Assembly: GCA_047637535.1 (NCBI GenBank)
Contig: JBLIKY010000162.1
Coordinates: forward strand, 1 to 5,024
DNA length: 5,024 bases
Direction of reading: 5' to 3'
Source of the DNA: UBA2040 sp047637535
GTDB taxonomy: Bacteria; Bacteroidota; Bacteroidia; Flavobacteriales_D; Crocinitomicaceae
Below are positions 4,971 to 5,024 of the stretch, piece after piece. The notes beneath the pieces were generated by a model. That model was not told the origin of the DNA, ran no database searches, and worked only from the letters and a program-made list of their open reading frames with translations. The translations under genes and the position numbers were made by a program. The first letter of the stretch is position 1, and the number at the start of each line of letters is the position of its first letter.

Positions 4971-5024
4971 GCGATTGCAAAGCACAAAGTTTGATACCAG
5001 CCAAAACCCTTGAATTTAGCACTG
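4971..5024. repeat. Probable start of a further dispersed-repeat copy, cut by the window edge
   Basis: This stretch contains AAAGCACAAAGTT (4979-4991), CCAAAACCC (5001-5009) and TTGAATTTAGCACTG (to 5024). Its part 4979-5009 aligns with 1453-1485 (AAAGCACCAAAGTT, then CAAAAGCC) with roughly two thirds identity. In both places a GGCGA lies just before (1435-1439 and 4970-4974). The style also fits repeats I recall from Bacteroidota intergenic regions. Only one arm is in view, so its fold cannot be checked. Confidence 0.35.

Overview
The window reads as chromosomal DNA of a Bacteroidota bacterium (class Flavobacteriia or Cytophagia; the genus cannot be fixed from here). The grounds are AT-rich sequence, mostly weak or absent Shine-Dalgarno sites, A-rich leaders, a promoter candidate of the TTG-N19-TAnnTTTG kind, and a small Lacal_2735-type protein that I know only from this phylum. 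All genes belong to recognisable families; I see no phage, transposase, CRISPR array, tRNA or rRNA.

Layout. Positions 1-425 (minus) hold the N-terminal part of a membrane-anchored MtfA/M90-type zinc peptidase that runs off the left edge. A 243-bp divergent intergenic region follows, then a plus-strand gene (669-1412) for a membrane-anchored TerB plus J-domain co-chaperone of the DjlA type. A 167-bp convergent region (1413-1579) is rich in inverted repeats and looks like a structured dispersed repeat. Next comes a compact minus-strand operon, read from 4126 down to 1580: a 57-aa Lacal_2735-like protein, an SRPBCC ligand-binding protein, an atypical SDR with a C-terminal DUF2867 domain, and a TspO/MBR membrane protein. 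Its gaps are 2, 24 and 1 nt. The promoter region carries a 7-bp-arm inverted repeat that exactly fills the space between a -33-like TTG and a possible -7 TA. Upstream lies a second, larger structured element (about 4200-4371) that also forms the 3' flank of a CIA30-domain protein gene (4392-4922, minus). The right end (about 4971-5024) looks like the start of another repeat copy.

How the genes may work together. The SRPBCC, SDR and TspO proteins would respectively bind a hydrophobic ligand, bind NAD(P) or modify a substrate, and bind tetrapyrrole or sterol-like ligands in the membrane. In Bacteroidota I recall such genes near photolyase/cryptochrome, carotenoid and MerR-type regulator genes, so a light- or oxidative-stress-linked role is plausible, but none of those markers is in this window and the role is inference. 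The most interesting non-coding signals are the two folded intergenic elements and the operator-like palindrome in the operon promoter.
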